From Paraburkholderia haematera (GTDB lineage: Bacteria > Pseudomonadota > Gammaproteobacteria > Burkholderiales > Burkholderiaceae), in assembly GCF_905220975.1 (NCBI RefSeq), contig NZ_CAJNBK010000001.1, positions 682,001 to 746,000 on the forward strand: DNA of 64,000 bases. Direction: 5' to 3'. The notes beneath the pieces are model-generated. The model was not told where the DNA came from and searched no databases. It was given only the letters and a program-made list of their open reading frames with translations. Below are positions 10,399-20,250 of the stretch, piece by piece. The position numbers and the translations under genes were made by a program. How positions within the stretch are numbered: the first letter of the stretch is position 1; the number at the start of each line of letters is the position of its first letter.

Positions 10399-11127
10399 AT
10401 GCAACTATTCGCGCAGCAGCACGCCCGACAGAGTGCTCAATCCCGCCGTTTCGGCCAATTCGCTCGCACGATCGCACGTGGCGTCGGCAGCGTGGTGATC
10501 GGCGCGTCGATGCTCGTCGCGTCGCAGGCGTTCGCGAGCGGCACCGAACAACTGAAGGCGTTCGTCGCGCAAGTGCATTCCGCGCGCGGTACCTTTGTGC
10601 AGCAGGAAGTACGCGCGCCGAGCAAAGCCCAGGGTGCAAGCGGCGTGCTGTCCACGGGTGGCAAGACCGGCACGTCGAGCGGCACGTTCACGTTCGCGCG
10701 TCCGGGCAAGTTCATCTGGCAATACGAGAAGCCCTACGCGCAACTGCTGCAAGCCGACGGCGACAAGCTCTATGTGTACGACAAGGACCTGAACCAGGTG
10801 ACGGTGCGCAGCCTCGGCGGGGCACTCGGCGCAAGTCCGGCGGCGATTCTGTTCGGCAGCAACGATCTGGACAAGAACTTCACGCTGCGCGACGCAGGCG
10901 TGAAGGCCGGCATCGACTGGCTCGAATTGACGCCCAAGGCGAAAGACACGCAGTTCCAACGCGTCGGCATCGGCTTCAAGGACGGCAATCTTGAAGCAAT
11001 GGAGCTGCACGATGTGTTCGGCAACGTGACGTTGCTGACGTTCTCGAACATTCAGAAGAACCCGCCGCTGCCGGCCGATGCGTTCAAGTTCACGGTGCCG
11101 AAGGGCGCGGACGTGATCAACGGGTAA
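10399..11127 (+). CDS. lolA: Outer-membrane lipoprotein chaperone LolA
   Basis: A 242-residue periplasmic carrier that takes lipoproteins from LolCDE and hands them to LolB. A long N-terminal signal region (basic residues, then a hydrophobic stretch ending ASQAFA|SG near residue 47) precedes the LolA barrel: [38 protein letters not shown] and the [13 protein letters not shown] strand are typical. Length with signal fits Burkholderia LolA. GGGAGAAA upstream is a good ribosome site. It follows ftsK as in E. coli (ftsK-lolA-rarA-serS), but here rarA is displaced by about 5.5 kb. Confidence 0.96.
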   Translation: MQLFAQQHARQSAQSRRFGQFARTIARGVGSVVIGASMLVASQAFASGTEQLKAFVAQVHSARGTFVQQEVRAPSKAQGASGVLSTGGKTGTSSGTFTFARPGKFIWQYEKPYAQLLQADGDKLYVYDKDLNQVTVRSLGGALGASPAAILFGSNDLDKNFTLRDAGVKAGIDWLELTPKAKDTQFQRVGIGFKDGNLEAMELHDVFGNVTLLTFSNIQKNPPLPADAFKFTVPKGADVING

Positions 11128-11216
11128 GCTGCTCAGCTTGCCTCTGGAATGAAAAAGCCGTGCATCAATTGCTACCCGTACCACAAAGGTGTTGGTTTTT
11201 GAGCTAGTTAACGCTG

Positions 11217-11254
11217 AGACCCGCGTCCCAAAGGGGATTGCGGGTCTTTTTCTT
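11217..11254 (+). terminator. Rho-independent terminator downstream of lolA
   Basis: Stem AGACCCGC (11217-11224) / GCGGGTCT (11240-11247), followed by TTTTCTT. It lies 90 nt past the lolA stop and marks the left edge of the accessory insert. Confidence 0.85.
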
Positions 11255-11303
11255 GCCGGAGATATTTCCGGGAGGTGGCGGGCGCAAGATTTCTCGACGT
11301 TGA

Positions 11304-11564
11304 GTCCGAGCATGGCGGGTAGAAGCCCGGAAAAAAGAGCTTCGAGACCAGCTTCAAAAACTCGCTTCCGAAATACAAGGCAAACAGGCCGAGACTGAAA
11401 GAATTTCGGCGGAAATACTGAGCTACGACCAGGTGCTACATGCGCAAAGCGTCAATGTTCGCGCGTTCTTTTATCGGACCGGGCGACCGACGTTCGAAGC
11501 AAGCTGCCTCCCGACTGCTGGCTTGCAGTGCAGCAAATCAGAGACAATTGCTTCCATAAAATGA
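11304..11564 (+). pseudogene. Open frame without a start codon encoding a coiled-coil fragment
   Basis: Eighty-six sense codons between an in-frame TGA (11301) and the stop at 11562. The reading contains a convincing heptad segment (KKELRDQLQKLASEIQGKQ) but no ATG or GTG at its head and no ribosome site. It looks like the internal or C-terminal remnant of a gene whose 5' part was lost. I do not recognise the family. It could also be chance, since the frame is short. Confidence 0.3.
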
Positions 11565-11654
11565 AGCAAATAATTCAATTTTGCGTCACTATACCGACGC
11601 AATATACATTTATTAGCTTCGGTTTGGTAAAGCATAAACTTGATAGTTGCTTCA

Positions 11655-11693
11655 CTATAGGCTAGCATTTGTTGCGTGTTTGATAGCCTATAG
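11655..11693. promoter_or_regulatory. Perfect 10-bp inverted repeat in front of mobile mystery protein A
   Basis: CTATAGGCTA (11655-11664) and TAGCCTATAG (11684-11693) are exact reverse complements with 19 nt between them, ending 9 nt before the mmpA-type ATG. The region is AT-rich. The position fits an autoregulatory operator for the HTH protein encoded next. Confidence 0.65.
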
Positions 11694-11702
11694 GCCAGCA
11701 AA

Positions 11703-12164
11703 ATGGATTCCAGAATGAGGCAGCTCCGGCTTGATCAGGTCCAGGCGTCGGTCGCAGCGTACTCGGATTTGACCAACCGTCGGCCCCCGCCGCGTGGATG
11801 GCTGAAGGCCATCCGAGAGTCGTTAGGGCTCACCGAGCGACAGCAAGCCGACAGGTTAGGCATTACCGGTTCGACCCTGCACAAATCGGAGTTGGCGGAA
11901 GCTGAGGAGCGAATCACGCTCGGACAACTGCGCAAGTTGGCTGACGGGCTGGACTGCGAGCTGGTCTATGCGCTGGTGCCCAGAAAGCCACTGACTCAAG
12001 TGGTCGAAGACCGGGCGCGCTCAATCGCCCTGCAGGAAGTGAGTGGAGTTGCGCACACCATGAGTCTGGAAGACCAACGTCCGGCAACCGACCGACTTCG
12101 CAAACAGGTTGAGCAGAGAGCGGCCGAACTACTCCGGGGCCGCTGGTCCGACCTGTGGCGATAG
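11703..12164 (+). CDS. Mobile mystery protein A (HTH protein, Fic partner)
   Basis: A 153-residue DNA-binding protein of the mobile mystery protein A family. The opening (MRQLRLDQVQASVAAYSDL) and an HTH around residues 33-80 (AIRESLGLTERQQADRLGI, then TGSTLHKSE and ITLGQLRKLADGLDCELVY) are family features; the recognition helix is around STLHKSELAEAE. These proteins occur only with mobile mystery protein B, a Fic protein, on mobile or accessory DNA and behave like an antitoxin/regulator pair. The stop overlaps the start of the next gene by 10 nt, so they are translationally coupled. Function beyond DNA binding is inferred. Confidence 0.88.
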   Translation: MDSRMRQLRLDQVQASVAAYSDLTNRRPPPRGWLKAIRESLGLTERQQADRLGITGSTLHKSELAEAEERITLGQLRKLADGLDCELVYALVPRKPLTQVVEDRARSIALQEVSGVAHTMSLEDQRPATDRLRKQVEQRAAELLRGRWSDLWR

Positions 12165-12751
12165 ATTTAGATGAACAGGAAGGCCAGACACCGCTCGACC
12201 CTGACGAGCTTGCAGGACTAATACCGACGCACCTGACCACCAAGGGCGACCTGAATGACTGGGAGCAGGAGAACATCCTGCAAGCCGTGCAATGGGCTCG
12301 CCGTCAAAACAAGGTCGACGTCCTCAGTGAAAAGTTCTGTCGTAACCTTCACAAGAAAATGTTCGACCAGACCTGGTCGTGGGCAGGCACGTTCCGCAAG
12401 TCCGACAAGAACATCGGATGTGACTGGACGCAGGTCAGCGTCAAACTGAGAAACCTTTTCGATAACACGCGGTGGTGGGTCGACAACGGCACATTCCCGT
12501 CCGATGAGATTGCCGCACGATTTCACCGCGAGCTGGTGTGGATTCATCCTTTTCCAAACGGCAATGGTCGACACTCACGAATGATGGCTGATGCGCTCTT
12601 GCGCAGCATGAAACAAGAGCCGTTTTCGTGGGGTGGCGGCGGGACATTGGTTAAAGCGGATAACGCACGGTCGGATTACTTAACCGCCTTGCGTGCGGCG
12701 GATAAAGGTGACTACAGTTTGCTCTTAGTCTTCGTGCGAAGTACTGCTTAG
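12155..12751 (+). CDS. Mobile mystery protein B (Fic/DOC family)
   Basis: A 198-residue Fic-fold protein. The catalytic motif is HPFPNGNGRHSR (about residues 130-141), matching HxFx(D/E/N)GNGRxxR, with the invariant His, Gly and Arg present; the acidic position is Asn. FHRELVWIHPFPNGNGR and the C-terminal LVKADNARSDYLTALRAADKGDY segment are typical of mobile mystery protein B. Fic enzymes transfer AMP or other nucleotide parts to target hydroxyls; Asn at the metal-binding position may alter activity. The start is GTG at 12155, inside the end of the upstream gene; no in-frame ATG is nearby. Likely toxin-like partner of protein A. Confidence 0.88.
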   Translation: MAIDLDEQEGQTPLDPDELAGLIPTHLTTKGDLNDWEQENILQAVQWARRQNKVDVLSEKFCRNLHKKMFDQTWSWAGTFRKSDKNIGCDWTQVSVKLRNLFDNTRWWVDNGTFPSDEIAARFHRELVWIHPFPNGNGRHSRMMADALLRSMKQEPFSWGGGGTLVKADNARSDYLTALRAADKGDYSLLLVFVRSTA

Positions 12752-12833
12752 CCGTCGCACGGACAAGAAGGACGTCAAGCCATTTGTGACAGGCCAAAGA
12801 GCTTTGCGCTGTTGCGCGTGTAACGCCGAACCG

Positions 12834-13754
12834 CTACTCATCCACCTCCAGCACCTGTGCCGGATGCGCGGCCTTCATATCGTCGATAAACGCTTCAACA
12901 ATATCCGTTCGATGCTGCCGCGCGCGCGTGACCATATGAAACGCCACCCGGTATCGCATCTGTGCCGGATTCAACGCGGCCAACAAGCCCTGCTTCACGA
13001 ACGGTGCCGCGAAATGCCCCGGCAAGTAGCCGAGATGATGCCCCGACAGCACCAGCATCGCGACCGCTTCCATGTTGTCGGCGACGGCGCTCACGTTCTG
13101 CGGTGTGGTCGAACTTTCGGCTTCAGGGAGCGGATAGCTGCGCCACGCCCATTCGTGAGCCGCGGCTTCGGCGGGTGACACCTCGCCGGCTGAAGCGAAC
13201 AGCGGATGCCCCTTGGCGCAATACGCGAACTGATCTTCGGCGAACACCTCGGTGTATTCAAGCGACGGCACGCGATGCCAGAAATAGCCGATGCCAATCT
13301 GAATCCGGCCGTTCAGCAGCAGTTCTTCGAGTTCGCCCGGCGAGCGCACCAGAATCGAAAACCGCACGGACTGGTCGCGCGATCGGAAGCGGCCGATCGC
13401 GTCGCTGATGCGCGCGCTCGCCGATACCGGCGTGTGGCCGATCATGCCAATATCGAGCGTGCCGACCAGCTTGCGGCCGACGTTGCGCGCCTGCATGCCG
13501 AAGGTATCCACGGCGGACAGCAGGGCGCGCGCCGCGTCGATGAATTGCTCGCCGCGCGCGGTTAGACTGAAGCCGCCGCGGCCGCGCTCGCACAGCCGGT
13601 AGCCGAGGCGCGTTTCCAGTGTGGCGAGTTGCGTGCTGATGGTCGACTGGCCGACGTTGAGCGTGGCTTGGGCCGGCGAGACGCCGCCTGCGTCGACGAT
13701 GGCGAGGAAGACGCGGATCAGCCGCAGGTCGAGATCGGTGAGTTGGGAGAACAT
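12834..13754 (-). CDS. LysR-family transcriptional regulator, divergent from the ureohydrolase gene
   Basis: A 306-residue LysR regulator: N-terminal HTH (LRLIRVFLAIVDAGGVSPA, then LNVGQSTISTQLATLETRLG) and a C-terminal co-inducer domain. It is transcribed away from the agmatinase/guanidinobutyrase gene with a 169-nt AT-richer gap, the classic LysR arrangement, so it probably controls that gene in response to a guanidino compound or amine. That effector assignment is inference. Confidence 0.92.
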   Translation of the reverse strand: MFSQLTDLDLRLIRVFLAIVDAGGVSPAQATLNVGQSTISTQLATLETRLGYRLCERGRGGFSLTARGEQFIDAARALLSAVDTFGMQARNVGRKLVGTLDIGMIGHTPVSASARISDAIGRFRSRDQSVRFSILVRSPGELEELLLNGRIQIGIGYFWHRVPSLEYTEVFAEDQFAYCAKGHPLFASAGEVSPAEAAAHEWAWRSYPLPEAESSTTPQNVSAVADNMEAVAMLVLSGHHLGYLPGHFAAPFVKQGLLAALNPAQMRYRVAFHMVTRARQHRTDIVEAFIDDMKAAHPAQVLEVDE

Positions 13755-13923
13755 GCGTCAGGATACATCGCTACGAATCAATGTGAAGTTTATTCTGTTC
13801 GTATTTTAACTTGAGGGAAACTGCTCAAGAATCGAGACTCGCCCGGCAAGGTGCGCTTTTTTATTGATCCCTCGGCCGGTTGCACGATTTTGCTTACTGC
13901 CCCCTTTTCATTGCCGAGACACG

Positions 13924-14913
13924 ATGAATACCTCTTCCTTCATTTCCCCCGAAGCCGGCGAACGGCCGCAACCGCTGTCCGGCAACGCCATGCCCCGCTG
14001 CGGCGGCATTGCGACGATGATGCGGCTGCCGAACGTCGGCTCGGCCGAAGGGTTCGACGCCTGCTTCGTCGGCGTGCCATTCGATCTCGGCACCTCGAAC
14101 CGCACCGGCGCGCGCTTCGGGCCGCGCCAGATCCGCAGCGAATCGGTGCTGCTGCGCCCGTACAACATGGCGACCCGCGCCGCGCCGTTCGATTCGCTGC
14201 GCGTGGCCGATCTTGGCGATGTGGCGATCAATCCGTACAACCTGCACGATTCGATCGCTCGCATCGAAACCGCCTACGACGAAATCCTCCAGCACAATTG
14301 CAAGCCGATCACGCTGGGCGGCGACCACACGATCGCGCTGCCGATCCTGCGCGCGATTCATCGCAAGCACGGCAAAGTCGGTCTGATTCACGTGGACGCG
14401 CACGCGGACGTTAACGACACGATGATGGGCGAGAAGATCGCGCACGGCACGCCGTTCCGCCGCGCGGTGGAAGAGGGCTTGCTCGATTGCGACCGCGTCG
14501 TGCAGATCGGTTTGCGCGGCACGGGCTACGCCGCGGAAGATTTCGACTGGTGCCGCGATCAGGGCTTCGAAGTGGTGCAGGCCGAGGCGTGCTGGAACCA
14601 GTCACTCGTGCCGCTGATGGCGCGCGTGCGTGAACGCATGGGCGACGGTCCGGTGTACATCACGTTCGATATCGACGGTATCGATCCGGCCTTCGCGCCG
14701 GGTACGGGCACGCCGGAAATCGCCGGATTGACGGTGCCGCAGGCGCTGGAAATCATTCGTGGCTCGCACGGATTGAATATCGTCGGTTGCGATCTGGTTG
14801 AGGTGGCACCGCCGTACGATCCGTTCGGCACGACCGCGTTGCTCGGCGCGAATCTCGCGTTCGAATTGCTGTGCGTGTTGCCGGGTGTCGAGTATCGGGC
14901 GTCGACGCGTTGA
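13924..14913 (+). CDS. Ureohydrolase: agmatinase / guanidinobutyrase family
   Basis: A 329-residue dinuclear manganese enzyme that removes urea from a guanidino group. Metal ligands are visible in GGDHTIALP (His), HVDAHADVND (Asp-His-Asp) and TFDIDGIDPAFAPGTGTPEI (Asp, Asp). The N-terminal part (GTSNRTGARFGPRQIRSESV) carries substrate-loop residues. The sequence looks closer to Pseudomonas-type guanidinobutyrase/guanidinopropionase than to short E. coli SpeB, but agmatinase remains possible. The start at 13924 follows GAGACACG; an upstream in-frame ATG at 13864 is less likely. Context: divergent LysR on one side and a permease facing it across a shared terminator. Confidence 0.9.
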   Translation: MNTSSFISPEAGERPQPLSGNAMPRCGGIATMMRLPNVGSAEGFDACFVGVPFDLGTSNRTGARFGPRQIRSESVLLRPYNMATRAAPFDSLRVADLGDVAINPYNLHDSIARIETAYDEILQHNCKPITLGGDHTIALPILRAIHRKHGKVGLIHVDAHADVNDTMMGEKIAHGTPFRRAVEEGLLDCDRVVQIGLRGTGYAAEDFDWCRDQGFEVVQAEACWNQSLVPLMARVRERMGDGPVYITFDIDGIDPAFAPGTGTPEIAGLTVPQALEIIRGSHGLNIVGCDLVEVAPPYDPFGTTALLGANLAFELLCVLPGVEYRASTR

Positions 14914-14939
14914 CCTGACTAAGTTTGACGGCGCATGAG

Positions 14940-14971
14940 AAGAAAAGGCCTGCATTTGCAGGCCTTTTCTG
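14940..14971. terminator. Bidirectional terminator between ureohydrolase and permease genes
   Basis: AGAAAAGGCCTGC-ATTT-GCAGGCCTTTTCT: an 11-13 bp stem with flanking A and T tracts. It lies 27 nt past the ureohydrolase stop and just past the end of the minus-strand permease. Confidence 0.95.
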
Positions 14972-14994
14972 TATTGCGGGGATGCTTGCGCGAC

Positions 14995-16311
14995 TCAGGC
15001 GTAGGCAGTCTTGCGGACCGACACCAGCGCCAGATAACACACTGCGCCGATCGCCAAAGCGGGCAACGTAGCACCCAGATCCGGCAGCCATTGATTGATT
15101 GCCTGATACGACGCAATCCCGATTGCCCACGACGCGAACGCGCTCAGATGCCAGCCGCCCGAGAAGCCGTAACGGCCGCGAACATCGGCGAGTACGGCGG
15201 CTTCAATGCGGCGCTTGCGCACGATGAAGTGATCCACCAGCACCACGCCGAACAGCGGCGCGAACACCGAGCCGATTAGCAGCAGGAAGTTCTGATACTT
15301 CGCCATCGGCACGAGCAAGGCGATCGCCGTGCAAAGCGCGCCGAATGCCGCCGACAACAACGGCACACTGCCACGCGTCCAGAACGTGCCGGTCGAGACC
15401 GCCGCCGAGTGGATGTCGGCGAACGCGTTGTCCACTTCGTCGATCAGGATCAGCAGCAGGGCGAGGCCGCCGCCCGCTTGCGCCAGCGCGCCGGTCAGCA
15501 GCGCATCGCCACCGCCTGCTGCGAGACCGTAGATCGCGCCGAGCGCGTAAAACCAGATGTTCGCAATGCCATAGCCGAGCAGCGTGCCGCGGAAGGTCTC
15601 ACCGGGGCGTCGGCCGAAACGCGTGTAGTCGGCGATCAGCGGCAGCCACGAAAGCGGCATCGCGACCACCAGATCGATTGCGCCGCCGAACGACATCTCA
15701 CCGGTGCCCGGACGGCGCATCAGCGCGGCCAGGTCGTGCTTGGCCAGCAGATTCCACGAGAGCCATGCGGCGCCCGCCAGCAGCAGCCAGATGCCCCACG
15801 TACGCAGAAACCGGCGCACGAACGACAGCGGACCGCTAATGGCCAGCAGCGTGGCGAGCAAGCCGAAGATCACGGTCCAGATCAGCGGCATCGAGAATCC
15901 AAAGGCCTGCTTGGCGAGCGCATCGGCGGAATCGCGCATCACGATTACCTCGAACGAGCCCCAGCCGACCAGTTGCACGGCGTTCAGGACCGCCGGTACC
16001 GAGGCGCCGCGCACACCGAGCGTCGGCCGCAACGACGACATCGCCGCGAGGCCCGTATCCGTGCCGATCACGCCGGCCAATGCCAGCAAGACGACGCCGA
16101 TCACGCTGCCGATCACGATCGCCAGCAACGCATGCGGGAGCGACAGGCCCGGCACCAGCAGCGCGCCGGCCTGCGCAACCAGCAGGCCGATGCCTAGCGA
16201 AAACCAGAGCGCGAAAGCGTCGCCGGTGCGGAACGCGCGGCGCGCGTCGGGCACCGGCGTGAGCGGAGCGTAGGTGGAGCTGGCGTCGCCGGCGAGTGGA
16301 TCTTGTGTCAT
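14995..16311 (-). CDS. NCS1-family permease (cytosine/purine or CytX-like hydroxymethylpyrimidine transporter)
   Basis: A 438-residue inner-membrane protein with about 12 hydrophobic helices. The first helix region (FALWFSLGIGLLVAQAGALL), GSFEVIVMRDSADAL, and SWLPLIADYTRFGRRPGETF are NCS1 hallmarks; the last is the conserved helix-6 ADYTRF-type motif. Overall it resembles CytX, the putative hydroxymethylpyrimidine carrier, but cytosine permease is not excluded. No TPP riboswitch elements (CTGAGA, ACCCTTTGAACCTGA) are seen upstream, which weakens a thiamine role. It could instead import a nitrogen compound related to the neighbouring ureohydrolase. Confidence 0.8.
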   Translation of the reverse strand: MTQDPLAGDASSTYAPLTPVPDARRAFRTGDAFALWFSLGIGLLVAQAGALLVPGLSLPHALLAIVIGSVIGVVLLALAGVIGTDTGLAAMSSLRPTLGVRGASVPAVLNAVQLVGWGSFEVIVMRDSADALAKQAFGFSMPLIWTVIFGLLATLLAISGPLSFVRRFLRTWGIWLLLAGAAWLSWNLLAKHDLAALMRRPGTGEMSFGGAIDLVVAMPLSWLPLIADYTRFGRRPGETFRGTLLGYGIANIWFYALGAIYGLAAGGGDALLTGALAQAGGGLALLLILIDEVDNAFADIHSAAVSTGTFWTRGSVPLLSAAFGALCTAIALLVPMAKYQNFLLLIGSVFAPLFGVVLVDHFIVRKRRIEAAVLADVRGRYGFSGGWHLSAFASWAIGIASYQAINQWLPDLGATLPALAIGAVCYLALVSVRKTAYA

Positions 16312-16616
16312 CTAATCGTGTCCCTGTCGACCGGTGTTAGCGTGTCGGCCAGAGTTAGCGCTTTAGCACTGACTCGGGTCCCATGGCGCTTACTCCGATC
16401 CCATGCAACATAGTTGCGGTTGATGTTGCCCGTGAATCTTGTTCGAGCCTTGTTGCCTGAATCTCTCCGGCACGCCGTGCAGCCTTCGTCCGCGCGCCGT
16501 CGCTGTCATAATGCAGGACGTTGCCCACACCTTTGCATGTCGGCTTTGCTCATCCGGCAGCACGCCGCCTTCACACGGACCGCGTCCGGAAAAGCTGAGA
16601 TTATCCCCAAAACGTC
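16312..16616. promoter_or_regulatory. Divergent permease/rarA intergenic region
   Basis: 305 bases with no gene. It holds three GTTAGCG/TTTAGC-like words near the permease start (16336-16372) and a CATAAT box around 16507 that could be part of the rarA promoter. Nothing stronger is visible. Confidence 0.3.
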
Positions 16617-17930
16617 ATGTTTGAAGAAACCCGTGCCAATGTTCCGCTCGCCGAACGCCTGCGGCCCCGCAATATCGACGAAGTAATCGGCCAGAAGCAC
16701 CTGCTCGGCCCGAACAAGCCGCTGCGGGTCGCTTTCGAATCCGGCGAAGCCCATTCGATGATCCTGTGGGGCCCGCCTGGCGTCGGCAAGACCACGCTAG
16801 CGCGGCTCATGGCCGACGCGTTTCATGCCGAGTTCATCGCGTTGTCCGCGGTGTTGTCGGGCGTGAAGGATATCCGCGAAGCCGTCGAGACCGCGCAGAT
16901 TCATCGTGCGAACGGACATCAGACGCTGGTGTTCGTCGACGAAGTGCATCGTTTCAACAAGAGCCAGCAGGACGCGTTCTTGCCGCACGTCGAGTCGGGG
17001 CTGTTCGTGTTCGTCGGTGCGACGACCGAGAATCCGTCGTTCGAGGTGAACAGCGCGTTGCTCTCGCGAGCCGCTGTCTACGTGCTGAAAAGCCTAACCG
17101 ACGAAGAACAACGCGAACTGCTCGACCGCGCGCAGCAAGAACTCGGCGGCCTCACGTTCACCGACGAAGCCCGCGACGCCCTGATCGGTTCCGCCGACGG
17201 CGACGGCCGCAAGCTGCTGAACAACCTGGAAATCGTGGCGCGCGCGGCGGCACAGCAGAAAAGCACCGAAATCGACGGCGCCTTGCTGGGCAGCGCGCTC
17301 GCGGAGAATCTGCGCCGCTTCGACAAAGGCGGCGACGCATTCTACGACCAGATCAGCGCGTTGCATAAATCGGTGCGCGGCAGCAGCCCGGATGGCGCGC
17401 TCTACTGGTTCTGCCGCATGCTCGACGGCGGCGCGGACCCGCGTTATCTCGCGCGACGTATCGTACGGATGGCGTGGGAAGACATCGGCCTCGCCGACCC
17501 GCGCGCGGCCCGCATTGCGCTCGACGCGTCCGAAACCTACGAGCGCCTCGGCACACCCGAGGGCGAACTGGCGCTCGCGCAGGCGGTCATCTATCTGGCG
17601 GTCGCGCCGAAGTCGAACGCCGGTTACAACGCGTACAACGAGGCGCGGCGGTTTGTGAGCAAGGACCAGTCGCGCGGCGTGCCGGTGCATCTGCGCAACG
17701 CGCCGACCAAGCTGATGAAGGAACTCGGCTACGGTCACGAATACCGCTACGCGCACGACGAACCCGATGCCTATGCCGCCGGCGAGACCTATCTGCCGGA
17801 CAACATGCGCGACCCGCATTGGTACGAGCCGACACCGCGCGGTCTTGAAGGCAAGATCGGCGACAAGATGGCGCGTCTGGCCGAGCTCGACGCGCAGTGG
17901 CGCAGCGAGAACAAGCCTAAGAAGGGCTGA
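16617..17930 (+). CDS. rarA: Replication-associated recombination protein A (MgsA/RarA/WRNIP1 family)
   Basis: A 437-residue AAA+ ATPase acting at stalled forks. [20 protein letters not shown] opens the protein; Walker A is [14 protein letters not shown]; Walker B is [17 protein letters not shown]; sensor 1 is [18 protein letters not shown]. The C-terminal tetramerisation part ([39 protein letters not shown]) is complete. Length matches E. coli RarA (447). It is followed by serS as in E. coli, confirming that the DNA between lolA and rarA is the added piece. Confidence 0.97.
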   Translation: MFEETRANVPLAERLRPRNIDEVIGQKHLLGPNKPLRVAFESGEAHSMILWGPPGVGKTTLARLMADAFHAEFIALSAVLSGVKDIREAVETAQIHRANGHQTLVFVDEVHRFNKSQQDAFLPHVESGLFVFVGATTENPSFEVNSALLSRAAVYVLKSLTDEEQRELLDRAQQELGGLTFTDEARDALIGSADGDGRKLLNNLEIVARAAAQQKSTEIDGALLGSALAENLRRFDKGGDAFYDQISALHKSVRGSSPDGALYWFCRMLDGGADPRYLARRIVRMAWEDIGLADPRAARIALDASETYERLGTPEGELALAQAVIYLAVAPKSNAGYNAYNEARRFVSKDQSRGVPVHLRNAPTKLMKELGYGHEYRYAHDEPDAYAAGETYLPDNMRDPHWYEPTPRGLEGKIGDKMARLAELDAQWRSENKPKKG

Positions 17931-18011
17931 GCGTCCTGGCGTGTGCCGCCGCGGCCTTCTCAGATGCCGTGTCGCCATTGCGCACGCCTTGACCGTGCCT
18001 TGACCATCTAA

Positions 18012-19373
<1,362 letters not shown>

Positions 19374-19448
19374 TTGCCGCCTGGCTGATGCGCGGCTTGA
19401 TGCCGCTACCGATTGCCAAGTCTCTTTGAAATTTTTTTGACGAGGGGC

Positions 19449-19477
19449 TTGGAAATCGGATTCAGCCGTTCTATAAT
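19449..19477 (+). promoter_or_regulatory. Sigma-70-type promoter for tRNA-Ser
   Basis: TTGGAA (19449-19454), 17-nt spacer, TATAAT (19472-19477). Expected start near 19484, about 74 nt before the mature tRNA 5' end. Confidence 0.7.
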
Positions 19478-19557
19478 CTTTCTCTCCCAAGCAACGACCC
19501 GCTTGGATCTGATTCAAAAACAACCAAGCAGTCCGGTTGTTGTGAGTTGGAAGACCC

Positions 19558-19647
19558 GGAAAGGTGGCAGAGTGGTCGAATGCGCTGGACTCGAAATCCA
19601 GTGTACCTTTAGGGGTACCGTGAGTTCGAATCTCACCCTTTCCGCCA
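19558..19647 (+). tRNA. tRNA-Ser (anticodon CGA)
   Basis: A 90-nt type II tRNA. Acceptor stem GGAAAGG pairs with CCTTTCC; discriminator G and encoded CCA follow. The anticodon stem-loop CTGGACTCGAAATCCAG has CGA at 19592-19594, reading UCG. A long variable arm (TGTACCTTTAGGGGTACC region) and a TTCGAAT T-loop are present. It directly precedes DNA with remnants of mobile genes, so it is a plausible integration site, although no repeated 3' end was found. Confidence 0.97.
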
Positions 19648-19660
19648 AGACATCAAGACT

Positions 19661-19685
19661 ACAGGCCCTTCGGGGCCTGTTTTCA
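19661..19685 (+). terminator. Terminator of the tRNA-Ser transcript
   Basis: CAGGCCC-TTCG-GGGCCTG followed by TTTTC, with a stable UUCG-type loop, 14 nt past the tRNA CCA. Confidence 0.92.
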
Positions 19686-19738
19686 TTTCTACCCGCCAAA
19701 CGTAGAGTCTCCCACGCTCCGCATCGCAGTCGTCCGGC

Positions 19739-19912
19739 ATGACCCGGGTGTGGACATTGTGTGCGACGCGGTATTCGCGGGCCTACGAGACGATGCGCCG
19801 CCAGCTCGAAAGCATGCCGTGTGACCGATCCCACCCCACCCTGAACAACGGAATGTTGACAACACTTGTGTCCAGGCCGTTCCGGTTTAAAGTAAAGCCC
19901 GTCAGACAATAA
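19739..19912 (+). other. Short open frame (57 codons) after tRNA-Ser, possible remnant
   Basis: ATG at 19739 to TAA at 19910-19912. It contains SRAYETMRRQLESMPC, which looks like a protein fragment, but there is no ribosome site and no family I recognise. The rest of the 19686-19928 gap holds nothing else visible. Confidence 0.2.
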
Positions 19913-19928
19913 CGACAGACCAACGACC

Positions 19929-20250
19929 GTGAGCCAGCTTGGGAACTTCAGCTTTCTAGCCGAGCATTCGCCACTTCTCGCGCAGCTCGGCGCCGCCGCC
20001 GAACGGGCCTTCGCCGCTGATCCGAATACGACCCTCATAAAGTTGCGTCAGTTAGGCGAGGCGATGGCGCAGGACCTTGCTTCGCGCTTTGGCGTAGCGT
20101 TCGACCAGACCACGAAGCAGTCGGACTTACTTTTCCAACTTGACAGTGAGGCGGGTCTCGACAAAACAATTCGGGGGCTGTTCCATACGCTGCGCGTTGA
20201 AGGCGAACCTTGCTCACCCGATTCGACATTGAGATCATTGAGGATATCTG
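19929..20250 (+). pseudogene. Truncated N-terminal part of a type I restriction HsdR-like/DUF4145 protein
   Basis: GTG start at 19929. The first ~98 residues (FSFLAEHSPLLAQLGAAAER, NTTLIKLRQLGEAMAQDLAS, GLFHTLRVEG) resemble the DUF4145-type N-terminus found on some HsdR/DEAD-box restriction subunits, which run to 900-1100 residues. After LRVEG the similarity stops: the frame continues into unrelated residues while another frame reads TLLTRFDIEIIEDI to a stop just before 20251, suggesting a deletion that joined two gene ends. No helicase or nuclease domain remains. HsdR identity is from memory of family sequences. Confidence 0.55.

Noticed and set aside
16312..16616. Possible TPP riboswitch upstream of the CytX-like permease
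   Set aside because: The conserved CTGAGA and ACCCTTTGAACCTGA-type elements are not present on the minus strand in this gap.
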